Shown here piece by piece: positions 25,107 through 33,736 of a stretch of 37,253 nucleotides of DNA. The stretch is taken from assembly GCA_028869185.1 (NCBI GenBank), contig JAGWTA010000024.1, positions 1 through 37,253 on the forward strand. The letters run 5' to 3'. The translations under genes and the position numbers were made by a program. Origin of the DNA: Hyphomicrobiales bacterium. GTDB taxonomy: Bacteria; Pseudomonadota; Alphaproteobacteria; Rhizobiales; Beijerinckiaceae. The notes below the pieces were generated by a model that had not been told where the DNA came from, did not search any database, and saw only the letters and a program-made list of their open reading frames with translations. Within the stretch, counting starts at the first letter, position 1. Every line of letters begins with the position of its first letter.

Positions 25107-25871
25107 ATGTCCCGTCCTGTCGCCGTCGTCACGGGTTCTTCTTCCGGCATAGGCGCGGCCTGCGCGCTGCGGTTTGCGCGCGGCGGGTTCGACGTCGCGC
25201 TCAATTGCTCGCGCGATCCAAAGCCTGCCGAATATGTCGCAGAGCAATGCCGCGCGGCGGGGGCGCAGACGGAGATCGTCGTCGCCGACATTTCGCAGGA
25301 CGCCGATTGCAAGCGCTTCGCCGCGCGCGTTCTGGAGCGCTGGGGCTCGGCTCGCGCGCTCGTCAACAATGCGGGGCGCACCAAATTCGTGGGGCTGCGC
25401 GATTTCGACGGGCTGAGCGCGCAGGATTTTCAGGATATCTATGCCGTCAACACGATCGGCGCCTTTCAGATGGCGCGCGCCTTCGCGCCTTTGCTGGTGA
25501 AAGAGCAGGGCGCGAGCATCGTGAATGTCTCGTCCATCGCGGCCGTGATGGGGCTCGGCTCGTCCATCGCCTACATGTGCTCGAAAGGCGCGCTCAACAC
25601 GCTGACCATCGCGCTCGCCCGTGCGCTCGGGCCGCAGATTCGCGTCAACGGCGTCGGGCCGGGGATGATCGAGGGCGAATGGCTCAAACAGGGCTATGGC
25701 GCCGAACGCTATGAGGCGATGGGGGCGGCCTGGCGCAATCAGGCGGCGCTTTCCTCAACCATTCCGCCCGAAGACGTAGCCGAGACGGTGTTCTTTCTGG
25801 CGACCGGCGCACCCAAGACGACGGGCGAAACGCTGCTCGTCGATGCGGGGTTCAAGATCGGGAAGGGGTGA
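25107..25871 (+). CDS. Short-chain dehydrogenase/reductase (SDR), FabG-like
   Basis: Classical SDR of 254 residues with a Rossmann fold. The cofactor motif TGSSSGIG is near residue 10, NNAG near 90, the catalytic Ser in NVSSIAA and YMCSK as the Tyr-x-x-x-Lys pair. The C-terminal ETLLVDAGF matches the usual LxVDGG end. It is NAD(P)-dependent; substrate not readable. GAGGAGC lies 6 nt before the ATG at 25107. It follows the aldolase-like gene by 86 nt, with a hairpin in the gap, and is convergent with the deacetylase gene (18 nt apart). Confidence 0.92.
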   Translation: MSRPVAVVTGSSSGIGAACALRFARGGFDVALNCSRDPKPAEYVAEQCRAAGAQTEIVVADISQDADCKRFAARVLERWGSARALVNNAGRTKFVGLRDFDGLSAQDFQDIYAVNTIGAFQMARAFAPLLVKEQGASIVNVSSIAAVMGLGSSIAYMCSKGALNTLTIALARALGPQIRVNGVGPGMIEGEWLKQGYGAERYEAMGAAWRNQAALSSTIPPEDVAETVFFLATGAPKTTGETLLVDAGFKIGKG

Positions 25872-25889
25872 GAGCTCGCGCGCGGTCTT

Positions 25890-26771
25890 CTACAACGGGC
25901 CCGGCGCCGCCTTTGCCTTTCCGGCCGCGGCCGCGCCCATGCCGGGCGGCGCCTTCGGCCAGGTATGCGCCAGCGCGCGTTCTGTTTCCGAGAACCAGCC
26001 GGCTGGCGCGCTCGCGAGCGCCGGGGCGGCGGGGCCGGGTACGATATGGACGATTTTATAGCCGCGTTTTTTCAGCTCGCGCAGCAGGCGCGGCAGCATT
26101 TCGGCGGTGTTCTTCTTGATGTCGTGCATCAGCACGATGCCCTTGCGCTGCTTCTGGATGCGCGCGAGCAGCAGTTTCAGTTCCTGATCGGCCGACATGG
26201 GCAGCCAGTCGGAGGCCCACAGATCGGCGCCGAACAGGCTGACGCCGCGCTTTTGCAGCCAGTCGTTCAGCGCCGGGCTGTCTCCGAAGCCGGGATAGCG
26301 AAAGAAGGGCGATCTGGTTTGCCCGGACCAGGCGCCGAAGGCGGCCTTGTCGTCCTGCTCCATGCCGCGATCAACATCCGCCTTGGCGGCCTCCAGCGGC
26401 AGATTGCGCAGGGTGACCGCCGGATGGCTGTAGGAATGATGGGCGATGGTGTGGCCTTCGGCGATTTCCCGCTTGACCATGGCGGGCGCGCTTTCGGCGT
26501 TCTTGCCAATGAGGAAAAAGGTTGCCTTCACGCATTCGGCCTTCAGCGCATCGAGGACCTTCGCCGTCGTTGGCGGATTGGGGCCATCGTCGAAGGTCAG
26601 CACCAGTTCCTTGTCGGCCAGCGCCAGCGTTCTGGGGTAGGTTTTGAGGCCGACGGCGACGCCGCCGCCGACGGGCAACTCGCGCGCAACGCCGAGCGCA
26701 TCCGGCCCGCAGGCAAGCGCGGGCGCCGCCAGAACGGCGAGCGTGGCGGAAAGAAAAAAGCGGCCAATCAT
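25890..26771 (-). CDS. NodB-type polysaccharide deacetylase, exported
   Basis: Carbohydrate esterase family 4 protein, 293 residues, with a signal peptide (1-20, ALA|CGP). The NodB domain starts near residue 53 and has motif 1 TFDDGP (59-64, catalytic Asp61 and metal Asp62), motif 2 HSYSH (metal His112 and His116), motif 3 RYPGF and the late motif LMHD. CE4 enzymes remove N-acetyl groups from peptidoglycan or other polysaccharides. The C-terminal 40 residues are Ala/Pro-rich. The ATG at 26771 is chosen because the signal peptide begins there. It is divergent from a GH25 lysozyme-like gene, suggesting both act on the cell wall or matrix. Confidence 0.92.
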   Translation of the reverse strand: MIGRFFLSATLAVLAAPALACGPDALGVARELPVGGGVAVGLKTYPRTLALADKELVLTFDDGPNPPTTAKVLDALKAECVKATFFLIGKNAESAPAMVKREIAEGHTIAHHSYSHPAVTLRNLPLEAAKADVDRGMEQDDKAAFGAWSGQTRSPFFRYPGFGDSPALNDWLQKRGVSLFGADLWASDWLPMSADQELKLLLARIQKQRKGIVLMHDIKKNTAEMLPRLLRELKKRGYKIVHIVPGPAAPALASAPAGWFSETERALAHTWPKAPPGMGAAAAGKAKAAPGPL

Positions 26772-26934
26772 TGGAAAATCCCTGGCGCCCCCCGGGGGCT
26801 CAAAATGCACGCCCATAGGCCAGAACAATGCGGCGCACGCAAGGCTCCAGCGGGCCAAATCGCGCGATGGGCGCGGTCCGGGCCCCGGGCTTTACCTTCG
26901 CCTTTTTCAGTCTAAATTAACCACGCTTCATTGT

Positions 26935-26955
26935 TTGCGCGTTGTTAACGCGCAA
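26935..26955. promoter_or_regulatory. Perfect 9-bp palindrome between deacetylase and lysozyme genes
   Basis: TTGCGCGTT-GTT-AACGCGCAA, with fully matching arms (26935-26943 and 26947-26955), lies 28 nt before the lysozyme-like start and 164 nt from the deacetylase start. A dyad of this size in a divergent promoter region suggests a regulator-binding site for the rightward gene or for both. Confidence 0.55.
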
Positions 26956-26959
26956 TTAC
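26945..26959. promoter_or_regulatory. CtrA-like motif TTAA-N7-TTAC
   Basis: The right arm of the palindrome overlaps a TTAA-N7-TTAC sequence, seven of eight positions of the alphaproteobacterial CtrA consensus. CtrA often controls cell-cycle and envelope genes, which would fit the two flanking enzymes. The motif is short, so this is only suggestive. Confidence 0.3.
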
Positions 26960-26982
26960 CGCAGGCGGGATAAGTTTTCGCA

Positions 26983-27879
26983 ATGATGCGTGACCCATTT
27001 GCTCCCCGCCGCCTTGCGGCCCTGGCCCTGTTGGCCGCCTCGCTCGCCGTGACCGGTTGCAGCCGTTCGTCCGATTCCACGGGCGGCATACGTCCGTCCG
27101 CCTACACGGCTTCGTCCAAGGCCAATTACATGCCGACCGGATCGCTGCATGCGGCCAAGCCGAGCGAAGCGATCGATCACGCGCGCAATTTCGAGGTGCA
27201 CGGCATCGACGTATCGAAATATCAGGGCCGCATCGACTGGAACGCCGTCGCGGCGAGCAATGTGCACTTCGCCTGGATCAAGGCGACAGAGGGCGCCGAG
27301 GTGCTCGACACGCGCTTTCGCGAAAACTGGGAGGGCGCGCGGGCCGCCGGCGTGCCGCGCGGCGCCTATCATTTCGTGTACTGGTGCCGCCCCTGGCGGC
27401 AGGAAATGGCCTGGTTCGAGCACAATGTGCCGCGCGATCCCGATGCGCTGCCGCCGGTGCTCGATGTGGAGGCCACGCCCAAGTCGCGCTCGTGCCACCG
27501 CACGCTCTACCCGCAACAGACCGTCGCCGAGATGCGGGCGATGTTGCACGAGATGGAACGCCATTTCGGCAAGAAGCCGATCATCTACACAACCGTCGAT
27601 TTCTACGAGGCGATCCTGTCGGACGGCTCGCTCGGCGAATATCCGATGTGGGTGCGCTCGACCAAGCATCGCCCGCACGTGCGCTATGGTTCGCGCAAGT
27701 GGCACTTCTGGCAATACCAGTCCGACGGCGCGGTGTCGGGCATCGCCGGCCGTGTCGATCGCAACGTGTTCCACGGATCGCGCGCCGATTTCCGCCGCTG
27801 GCTCGCCAGCAACGCCTCGATCGCCGACCGCGTGCAGAGCGAGAAGCTCGACGCCACCGGCGACGACGAGGGCGGCTGA
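26983..27879 (+). CDS. GH25 lysozyme-like lipoprotein
   Basis: Glycoside hydrolase family 25 protein, 298 residues. The N-terminus is a lipoprotein signal with lipobox VTGC (lipidated Cys26), so it is probably membrane-attached in the periplasm or outer membrane. The GH25 domain begins [14 protein letters not shown] (73-86, Asp76), then KATEG (100-104), and DVEAT with Asp161 and catalytic Glu163, and ends [21 protein letters not shown] in pieces. GH25 enzymes cut the beta-1,4 bond of peptidoglycan. Two adjacent ATG codons (26983, 26986) are possible starts. It is divergent from the polysaccharide deacetylase. Confidence 0.93.
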   Translation: MMRDPFAPRRLAALALLAASLAVTGCSRSSDSTGGIRPSAYTASSKANYMPTGSLHAAKPSEAIDHARNFEVHGIDVSKYQGRIDWNAVAASNVHFAWIKATEGAEVLDTRFRENWEGARAAGVPRGAYHFVYWCRPWRQEMAWFEHNVPRDPDALPPVLDVEATPKSRSCHRTLYPQQTVAEMRAMLHEMERHFGKKPIIYTTVDFYEAILSDGSLGEYPMWVRSTKHRPHVRYGSRKWHFWQYQSDGAVSGIAGRVDRNVFHGSRADFRRWLASNASIADRVQSEKLDATGDDEGG

Positions 27880-27979
27880 GACGCCCCCGGCGGCGGTCCT
27901 AAAAGCCGTCGCCTGCGCTGCAGCGCTTGCGCGCCATGCATCTTTGCCCGAAAACATCTCTGAGATCAGGGAGGTTTTC

Positions 27980-29152
27980 GTGACCCGCAATTCGACGCCC
28001 GCGCTTGACTTCGCCCTTGGCGAGACGGCCGACATGATCCGCGACACGGCGCGCGATTTCTCGCAGGCCGAGATCGCGCCCCGCGCCGACGAGATCGACA
28101 GGACAAACCAGTTTCCGCGCGATCTCTGGCCAAAGATGGGCGCGCTCGGGCTGCACGGCATCACAGTCGCAGAAGAATACGGCGGCTCGGGGCTCGGCTA
28201 TCTCGAACATTGCGTCGCGCTCGAGGAAGTCTCGCGCGCCTCGGCCTCCGTCGGCCTGTCCTACGGCGCCCATTCCAATCTCTGCATCAATCAGATGAGC
28301 CGCAACGGCTCGGATGCGCAGAAGAAGAAATATCTGCCAAAGCTGATTTCCGGCGAACATGTCGGCGCGCTCGCGATGAGCGAACCCGGCGCGGGCTCGG
28401 ATGTCGTGTCGATGAAGCTGCGCGCCGACAGGAAGGGCGACCGTTACATTCTCAACGGTTCCAAAATGTGGATCACCAACGGTCCATGCGCCGATACGCT
28501 GATCGTCTACGCCAAGACCGATCCCGCCGCGGGGCCACGCGGCATCACCGCCTTCATCGTCGAGAAGGATTTCAAGGGTTTTTCGACGGCGCAGAAACTC
28601 GACAAGCTGGGCATGCGCGGCTCGGACACCGGCGAACTCGTCTTCGAGGATTGCGAGGTGCCCGATGCAAACGTGCTCGGGCAGGTCGGGCGCGGCGTCA
28701 ACGTGCTGATGAGCGGCCTCGATTATGAGCGCGTCGTTCTGTCGGCCGGCCCCATCGGCATCATGCAGGCTGCGCTCGACATTGCGCTGCCCTATGTGCA
28801 CGAACGCAAACAGTTCGGCCAGTCGATCGGCGCATTTCAACTCGTGCAGGGCAAGATTGCGGACATGTATGTCGCGATGAATTCCGTGCGCGCCTACGTT
28901 TATGCCGTGGCGCGCGCCTGCGACCGCGGCGAGACGACGCGGCAGGACGCCGCCGGCGCCATTCTTCTGGCCGCCGAACAGGCGACGAAGGTGGCGCTGG
29001 ACGCAATTCAGCTTCTGGGCGGCAATGGCTACATCAACGATTATGCGACGGGCCGCCTGTTGCGCGACGCCAAGCTCTACGAGATCGGCGCGGGCACAAG
29101 CGAAATCCGCCGCATGCTGATCGGGCGGCAATTGTTCGAGGCGACGGCCTAG
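27980..29152 (+). CDS. ivd: Isovaleryl-CoA dehydrogenase
   Basis: Acyl-CoA dehydrogenase of 390 residues, FAD-dependent, turning isovaleryl-CoA into 3-methylcrotonyl-CoA in leucine breakdown. The assignment rests on the catalytic Glu250 in [20 protein letters not shown], the isovaleryl-specific position, while the usual C-terminal catalytic site reads YEIGAGTSE. Also seen are [11 protein letters not shown] (132-142), WITNG and QLLGGNGY. The start is GTG at 27980 with GGGAGG 5 nt upstream; the same frame runs open back into the lysozyme gene, which is not coding there. It shares a locus with methylcrotonyl-CoA carboxylase genes further right. Confidence 0.93.
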   Translation: MTRNSTPALDFALGETADMIRDTARDFSQAEIAPRADEIDRTNQFPRDLWPKMGALGLHGITVAEEYGGSGLGYLEHCVALEEVSRASASVGLSYGAHSNLCINQMSRNGSDAQKKKYLPKLISGEHVGALAMSEPGAGSDVVSMKLRADRKGDRYILNGSKMWITNGPCADTLIVYAKTDPAAGPRGITAFIVEKDFKGFSTAQKLDKLGMRGSDTGELVFEDCEVPDANVLGQVGRGVNVLMSGLDYERVVLSAGPIGIMQAALDIALPYVHERKQFGQSIGAFQLVQGKIADMYVAMNSVRAYVYAVARACDRGETTRQDAAGAILLAAEQATKVALDAIQLLGGNGYINDYATGRLLRDAKLYEIGAGTSEIRRMLIGRQLFEATA

Positions 29153-29232
29153 CGCGACTGTAGAAACGCGGGATCATCGCCTCGTCGCCCTGCATGCAAG
29201 GACGGCGAGCCGAAAGAAAAGGGAGGCAATCC

Positions 29233-30165
29233 ATGCATCGTCGCCAGTTCCTTCTCGGCGCGGCCGCCTTGGCTTCGCCCGCGCCGCTTCTGGCGCAAGG
29301 CGCACCCAATGTGGGCGCGAACCGGCTCGTTCTGCTCGGCAACAAGGGCGGCCCGTCGATCCGCGCCTATGCTCCCTCGCCAAGCTGTTCGCTGCTCGTG
29401 TGGAACGGCGTTCCCTATGTGATCGACGTTGGCTATGGCGTGACGTTCAAGCTGGTGGAATCGGGCTTTCCGCTGCCGGCGTTGCGCTACGCCTTCATCA
29501 CGCATCACCATTCCGACCACAATCTGGAAGCCGCGAGCCTTCCTTACAACGCCTGGGCGGTCGGCCTGAAAACGCCGGTGGATGTTTACGGCCCCAAAGG
29601 CGTTGAAGCGCTGGTCGAGCGTGGTCTTGCCGCGCAGAAATTCGACATAGACACGCGTATGACCGACGAGGGTCGGCCCGATCTGCGCAAGCTCGTTGTG
29701 GCGCATGCTTACGACGAAGGCGAAGTGATGCGCAACGGCGAGGTGGTCGTCACCGCGTTGCGCAACAAGCATCCGCCTATCGTGGATTCTTTCGCGCTCA
29801 AATTTTCGCTCGGCGGCAAGACCATCGTTTTTTCCGGCGACACGACGTATTTTCCGCCGCTCGCCGATTTCGCCAAAGGCGCGGATTATCTCGTGCATGA
29901 GGTCGCATATGGCCCCGCGCTCGAGGCGCTGGCGCAGCGCAATCCAAACGCGGCGACCATCCTCGATCATCTGAAAGCCTCGCATACGATGGCCGAAGAC
30001 GTCGGACGCATCGCCAAAGCGGCCGGCTGCAAGACGCTCGTGCTCAACCATTTCGTGCCGGGCGACGACAAAAATCTGACGGACGAAAAATGGACTGCCG
30101 CCGTGCGGACACAGTTCGATGGTCCCGTGATCGTCGGGCGCGATCTTCTTTCGATAGCGCTGTGA
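29233..30165 (+). CDS. Exported metallo-beta-lactamase-fold hydrolase
   Basis: MBL-fold protein of 310 residues. The N-terminus RRQFLLGAAALA looks like a Tat-type signal, ending LLAQG near residue 23. The metal motif HHHSDH is at 91-96 (His91, His93, Asp95, His96). Later metal-site pieces are FSGDTTYFPP and LVLNHFVP. It resembles the RNase Z/arylsulfatase-like MBL subgroup, but an exported version is a hydrolase of unknown substrate rather than a tRNA nuclease. GGGAGG precedes the ATG. It lies 80 nt after ivd and 7 nt before the reductase, in one unit. Confidence 0.88.
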   Translation: MHRRQFLLGAAALASPAPLLAQGAPNVGANRLVLLGNKGGPSIRAYAPSPSCSLLVWNGVPYVIDVGYGVTFKLVESGFPLPALRYAFITHHHSDHNLEAASLPYNAWAVGLKTPVDVYGPKGVEALVERGLAAQKFDIDTRMTDEGRPDLRKLVVAHAYDEGEVMRNGEVVVTALRNKHPPIVDSFALKFSLGGKTIVFSGDTTYFPPLADFAKGADYLVHEVAYGPALEALAQRNPNAATILDHLKASHTMAEDVGRIAKAAGCKTLVLNHFVPGDDKNLTDEKWTAAVRTQFDGPVIVGRDLLSIAL

Positions 30166-30172
30166 GGTTTGT

Positions 30173-31003
30173 GTGAGCCAGATCATTCTCAACGCCAATG
30201 GCGCGCAAATGCCTGCGCTCGGCTTTGGCACCTATCGTCTGCGCGGCGAGACTTGCGCGCGCGCGGTCGATGCGGCGCTGCGCACCGGGTATCGGCACAT
30301 CGACACGGCGGCAATGTATGAAAACGAGGATGCCGTCGGCGAAGGGTTGCGCGCCAGCGCCGTGCGGCGCGACGATGTTTTCGTGACGACGAAAGTGTGG
30401 ACCGATTCGATCGGCGCAGGCGCGCTCGAGCGGTCGGCCGAGGCCAGCCTGAAACGCCTGAAACTCGATCGCGTCGATCTTCTGCTCATTCACTGGCCAA
30501 ACGCGACCATCCCCCTGGCGGAATCGATCGCCGCGCTCAACCACGCCTTGCGCCTTGGCTATACGCGCGCCATCGGCGTTGCGAATTTTCCATCGGCGCT
30601 GCTGGACGAAGCGGTGCGGCTTTCCGAAGCGCCGCTGGCGGCAAACCAGTGCGAGTATCATCCGCTGCTCGACCAATCGGCGGTTCTTACCGCTTGCCGG
30701 TGCCACGGCGTCGCCTTCACCTCCTATTGTCCGCTCGGGCGTGGCGATCTGACGCGCGATCCGTCCATTCTCGCCATCGCGCAGCGGGTGGGACGCGCCC
30801 CCTCGCAGGTCATCCTGCGCTGGCACCTCCAGCAGCCAGACGTTTGCGCGATTCCCATGTCTTCGAATCCTGCGCATATCGCGCAAAATTTCGACGTGTT
30901 CGACTTTTCTTTGACGGCGCAGGATATGGCCGCGCTCAGCGCCCTGGCGCGGCCTGACGGGCGTATGGTCAATCCTGGCTTCGCTCCGCGCTGGGACGTC
31001 TGA
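30173..31003 (+). CDS. Aldo/keto reductase
   Basis: AKR-family (beta/alpha)8 oxidoreductase of 276 residues. The catalytic tetrad is visible: Asp44, Tyr49, Lys74 (TTKVW) and His107 (LIHWPN). The NADPH-binding end carries IPMSSNPAHIAQNFDVFDF. It resembles 2,5-diketo-gluconate reductase-type AKRs that reduce small aldehydes or ketones; substrate unknown. The start is GTG at 30173, 7 nt after the previous stop, and the next gene starts 10 nt after it, so the ivd-to-YdcF run is a tight unit. Confidence 0.92.
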   Translation: MSQIILNANGAQMPALGFGTYRLRGETCARAVDAALRTGYRHIDTAAMYENEDAVGEGLRASAVRRDDVFVTTKVWTDSIGAGALERSAEASLKRLKLDRVDLLLIHWPNATIPLAESIAALNHALRLGYTRAIGVANFPSALLDEAVRLSEAPLAANQCEYHPLLDQSAVLTACRCHGVAFTSYCPLGRGDLTRDPSILAIAQRVGRAPSQVILRWHLQQPDVCAIPMSSNPAHIAQNFDVFDFSLTAQDMAALSALARPDGRMVNPGFAPRWDV

Positions 31004-31013
31004 AAGGTCGCGC

Positions 31014-31796
31014 TTGTTTTTCTTCTTCGCAAAAATATTCGGTTATCTCGCGACATTGCCGAACCTGTTCGAGGAGACAATCCTGCTCGGGGTGGCGCTG
31101 ACCTTCACACGCTGGTTCAGGGCGGGAAGGGCGCTTGCGCTGACAGGCGCCGCTGCAATGTTTCTGCTGACGATGGCGCCGGGCCCCAACTTTCTCGTAC
31201 GCCCGCTTGAGGATCGCTTTCCCGCGCCCCGGCTCACTGAGGCGCCGACCGGCGTCATCGTTCTGGGCGGGGCGGTGGACGAGGGCCTGCTCGTTGCGCG
31301 CGGACAGGTGGCCCTCAACAGCGCGGCCGAGAGGATGACCGAAGCCGTCGCGCTCGCGCGGCGTTTTCCGCAGATGCGCATCGTTTTTTCAGGCGGCGGC
31401 GCCGCCGGCAAGGCGACGGAATCGGACGCTGCGCGCGCGTTCTTCGCGCAAATGGGCGTTGCGCCCGAACGGTTGGGTTTTGAGGATCGTTCGCGCGACA
31501 CATGGGAAAACGCCGTCTACACGCGCGATTTCGTGCAGCCGAAACCCGGCGAGCGCTGGCTTTTGGTGACATCGGCGATGCACATGCCGCGCTCGATCGG
31601 CATTTTTCGCAAGGTTGGTTTTCCCGTGATCGCGTATCCAGTCGATTATCGCTCGTCCGGCGGCGCCGGCGATTATTTCGCGGTGCGCCGCATGGGCGAT
31701 GCTTCCGACGATCTCGACCGCGCCGCGCATGAATGGATCGGGCTCGTCGCCTATTATCTCACGGGCAAGACGAATGCGCTGTTTCCGGCGCCGTGA
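31014..31796 (+). CDS. YdcF/ElyC-family (DUF218) membrane protein
   Basis: Protein of 260 residues with two N-terminal membrane helices (about 3-30 and 40-56) and a DUF218 domain outside the membrane. Seen are GVIVLGGAVDEG near residue 80, RIVFSGGGA near 122, DTWENAVYTRDF near 162 and LLVTSAMHMPRSIGIFRKVGF near 183, the standard blocks. ElyC-type relatives affect envelope polysaccharide or peptidoglycan metabolism; enzymatic activity is unproven. The start is TTG at 31014, with AAAGG upstream and the first helix immediately after. It converges on the DUF3253 gene with a 6-nt gap. Confidence 0.88.
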   Translation: MFFFFAKIFGYLATLPNLFEETILLGVALTFTRWFRAGRALALTGAAAMFLLTMAPGPNFLVRPLEDRFPAPRLTEAPTGVIVLGGAVDEGLLVARGQVALNSAAERMTEAVALARRFPQMRIVFSGGGAAGKATESDAARAFFAQMGVAPERLGFEDRSRDTWENAVYTRDFVQPKPGERWLLVTSAMHMPRSIGIFRKVGFPVIAYPVDYRSSGGAGDYFAVRRMGDASDDLDRAAHEWIGLVAYYLTGKTNALFPAP

Positions 31797-31802
31797 AAAA
31801 GT

Positions 31803-32084
31803 TCAATCGGCGCGTGGCAGGCCGAGACGGTAGACGCCGCGAAAATCGTCGGGGTCTGCGGGCTTGCCTTTGCGATAGATGACGATACGGCCGCTTTTGG
31901 CGAGCCTTACGGCGATGCGGCGCACGCGCGGCAGCCATTCGCGCCAGGCGAGTTCGCCGCCGCCGGTCTCGTGCGCAATGGTTTTCGACGCGTCGGTCGG
32001 GCAGATGGTCTTGCCGGCGCCAGCATCGGCGCACAGGCGCAGAATGATGTTTTCGGCGATTTCGGGATTCGTTTTTTGGGGCAT
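31803..32084 (-). CDS. DUF3253 protein
   Basis: Small protein of 93 residues matching DUF3253: IILRLCADAGAGKTICPTDAS followed by ELAWREWLPRVRRIAVRLAK and GRIVIYRKGKPADPDDF, seen here in pieces across the length. The pattern suggests a winged-helix fold; function unknown. The start is uncertain: ATG at 32084 lacks a clear ribosome-binding site, and a TTG at 32120, one base after the mccB stop, would add 12 residues and couple it to mccB. It is the last gene of the leftward rhodanese-to-DUF3253 run. Confidence 0.78.
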   Translation of the reverse strand: MPQKTNPEIAENIILRLCADAGAGKTICPTDASKTIAHETGGGELAWREWLPRVRRIAVRLAKSGRIVIYRKGKPADPDDFRGVYRLGLPRAD

Positions 32085-32121
32085 GGGCGCGTGAATGGGC
32101 GCGCACAGCGCGCGCGTCAAG

Positions 32122-33729
32122 TCACATCCGGAACACGCCGAATTTCGTTTCCGGCACCGGCGCGTTCAGCGTCGCCGAAAAGGCCAGCGCGAGCACGCGC
32201 CGCGTTTCTGAAGGCAGGATGACGCCATCGTCCCACAGGCGCGCCGTTGCGTAATAGGGCGAACCTTCTTCTTCGTATTGTGCGCGCACGGGCGCCTTGA
32301 AGGCTTCCTCCTCTTCCGGCGTCCATGTCTTGCCGGAGGCTTCGATGTTTTCGCGGCGCACGGTCGCCAGCACGCTTGCGGCCTGCTCGCCGCCCATGAC
32401 GGAAATGCGCGAATTGGGCCAGGTGAAGAGGAAGCGCGGCTGATAGGCTCTGCCGCACATGCCGTAATTGCCGGCGCCGAACGATCCGCCGACCAGCAGC
32501 GTGATTTTGGGCACGCGCGCGCAGGCGACCGCCGTCACCAGCTTGGCTCCGTTCTTGGCAATGCCGCCCCATTCGTATTCACGGCCGACCATGAAGCCGG
32601 AAATGTTCTGCAGGAAGAGCAGGGGAATGCGCCGCTGGCAGCACAATTCGATGAAATGCGCTCCCTTCTGCGCGCTTTCGGAAAACAGGATGCCATTGTT
32701 GGCGATGACGCCGACGGGAATGCCGTGGATATGCGCGAAGCCCGTGACAAGCGTTTCACCGAAACGGGCCTTGAACTCGTCGAAATCGGAACCGTCGACG
32801 ATGCGCGCGATGACTTCTCGGATGTCGTATTGCTGCTTCAGATCGGTCGGCACGATGGCTTCGAGATCGGCGGCGTCGAATTTCGGCGCGACCGGTTCGC
32901 GCAATGCGATGTCGATGTTCTTTTGACGATTGAGATTGGCGACGATGCGGCGCGCGAGCGCGAGGGCGTGGCGATCGTCGGCGGCCAGATGATCGGCGAC
33001 GCCCGAAATGCGCGTATGCACATCCGCGCCGCCGAGATCTTCGGCCGTGACGATTTCGCCGGTCGCCGCCTTCACCAGCGGCGGGCCGCCGAGGAAGATC
33101 GTGCCCTGGTTCTTGACGATGATCGTTTCATCGGACATGGCCGGAACATAGGCGCCGCCAGCCGTGCAGGAACCCATGACGACAGCGATCTGCGGCACGC
33201 CTTCCGCCGACAGGTTGGCCTGGTTGTAGAAAATGCGACCGAAGTGTTCGCGATCGGGAAACACTTCGGTTTGATGCGGCAGGTTGGCGCCGCCGGAATC
33301 GACGAGATAAACGCAAGGCAAACGGTTCTCGCGCGCAATTTCCTGCGCGCGCAAATGCTTCTTCACCGTCATCGGATAATAGGTGCCGCCCTTGATCGTG
33401 GAATCGTTGCACACGATCATGACCTCGCGGCCCTCGACGCGCCCGACGCCGGTGATGACGCCGGCTCCGTGAATGTCGCCATCATACATGCCGTAAGCGG
33501 CGAGCGATGACAGTTCGAGAAACGGCGAACCCGGATCGATCAGGCCGTGCACGCGGTCGCGCGGCAGCAGCTTGCCGCGCTTGACATGGCGTTCGCGGGT
33601 TTTCTCGGCGCCGCCAAGCGCAGCGAGCGCGCGGCGCGCCTGCAATGTTTCGGACAGTTGGGACCATGCCGCGCGATTGGCTGCGCCGTTGGGCGCAGCA
33701 TTCGCGTCGCTTGCCGCTATCACCGCCAT
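32122..33729 (-). CDS. mccB: Methylcrotonyl-CoA carboxylase beta subunit
   Basis: Carboxyltransferase subunit of 535 residues, the typical MCC beta length. It carboxylates 3-methylcrotonyl-CoA to 3-methylglutaconyl-CoA in leucine breakdown. Specific blocks: [18 protein letters not shown] (108-125), [20 protein letters not shown] (144-163) and the second oxyanion region [19 protein letters not shown]. These set it apart from the PccB earlier in the window. GAGG precedes the ATG, inside the end of the glutathione transferase gene 7 nt away. The product of the ivd reaction is its substrate, so the two genes belong to one pathway although they face each other. Also called liuB. Confidence 0.95.
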   Translation of the reverse strand: MAVIAASDANAAPNGAANRAAWSQLSETLQARRALAALGGAEKTRERHVKRGKLLPRDRVHGLIDPGSPFLELSSLAAYGMYDGDIHGAGVITGVGRVEGREVMIVCNDSTIKGGTYYPMTVKKHLRAQEIARENRLPCVYLVDSGGANLPHQTEVFPDREHFGRIFYNQANLSAEGVPQIAVVMGSCTAGGAYVPAMSDETIIVKNQGTIFLGGPPLVKAATGEIVTAEDLGGADVHTRISGVADHLAADDRHALALARRIVANLNRQKNIDIALREPVAPKFDAADLEAIVPTDLKQQYDIREVIARIVDGSDFDEFKARFGETLVTGFAHIHGIPVGVIANNGILFSESAQKGAHFIELCCQRRIPLLFLQNISGFMVGREYEWGGIAKNGAKLVTAVACARVPKITLLVGGSFGAGNYGMCGRAYQPRFLFTWPNSRISVMGGEQAASVLATVRRENIEASGKTWTPEEEEAFKAPVRAQYEEEGSPYYATARLWDDGVILPSETRRVLALAFSATLNAPVPETKFGVFRM

Positions 33730-33736
33730 GCAATCC

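Noticed and set aside
27915-27926. 12-bp palindrome GCGCTGCAGCGC upstream of ivd
   Set aside because: No spacer and made of GC-rich words that recur often in this genome; does not resemble the LiuR site I know for leucine-degradation genes.
27149-27979. Apparent 277-residue N-terminal extension of isovaleryl-CoA dehydrogenase
   Set aside because: The extension is an out-of-frame reading of the GH25 lysozyme gene; the GTG at 27980 has a good ribosome-binding site and starts the conserved domain.
29181-29209. Imperfect hairpin between ivd and the metallo-beta-lactamase-fold gene
   Set aside because: About 11 pairs with a mismatch and a G-T wobble and no T-tract; similar structures are common by chance in this GC-rich sequence.
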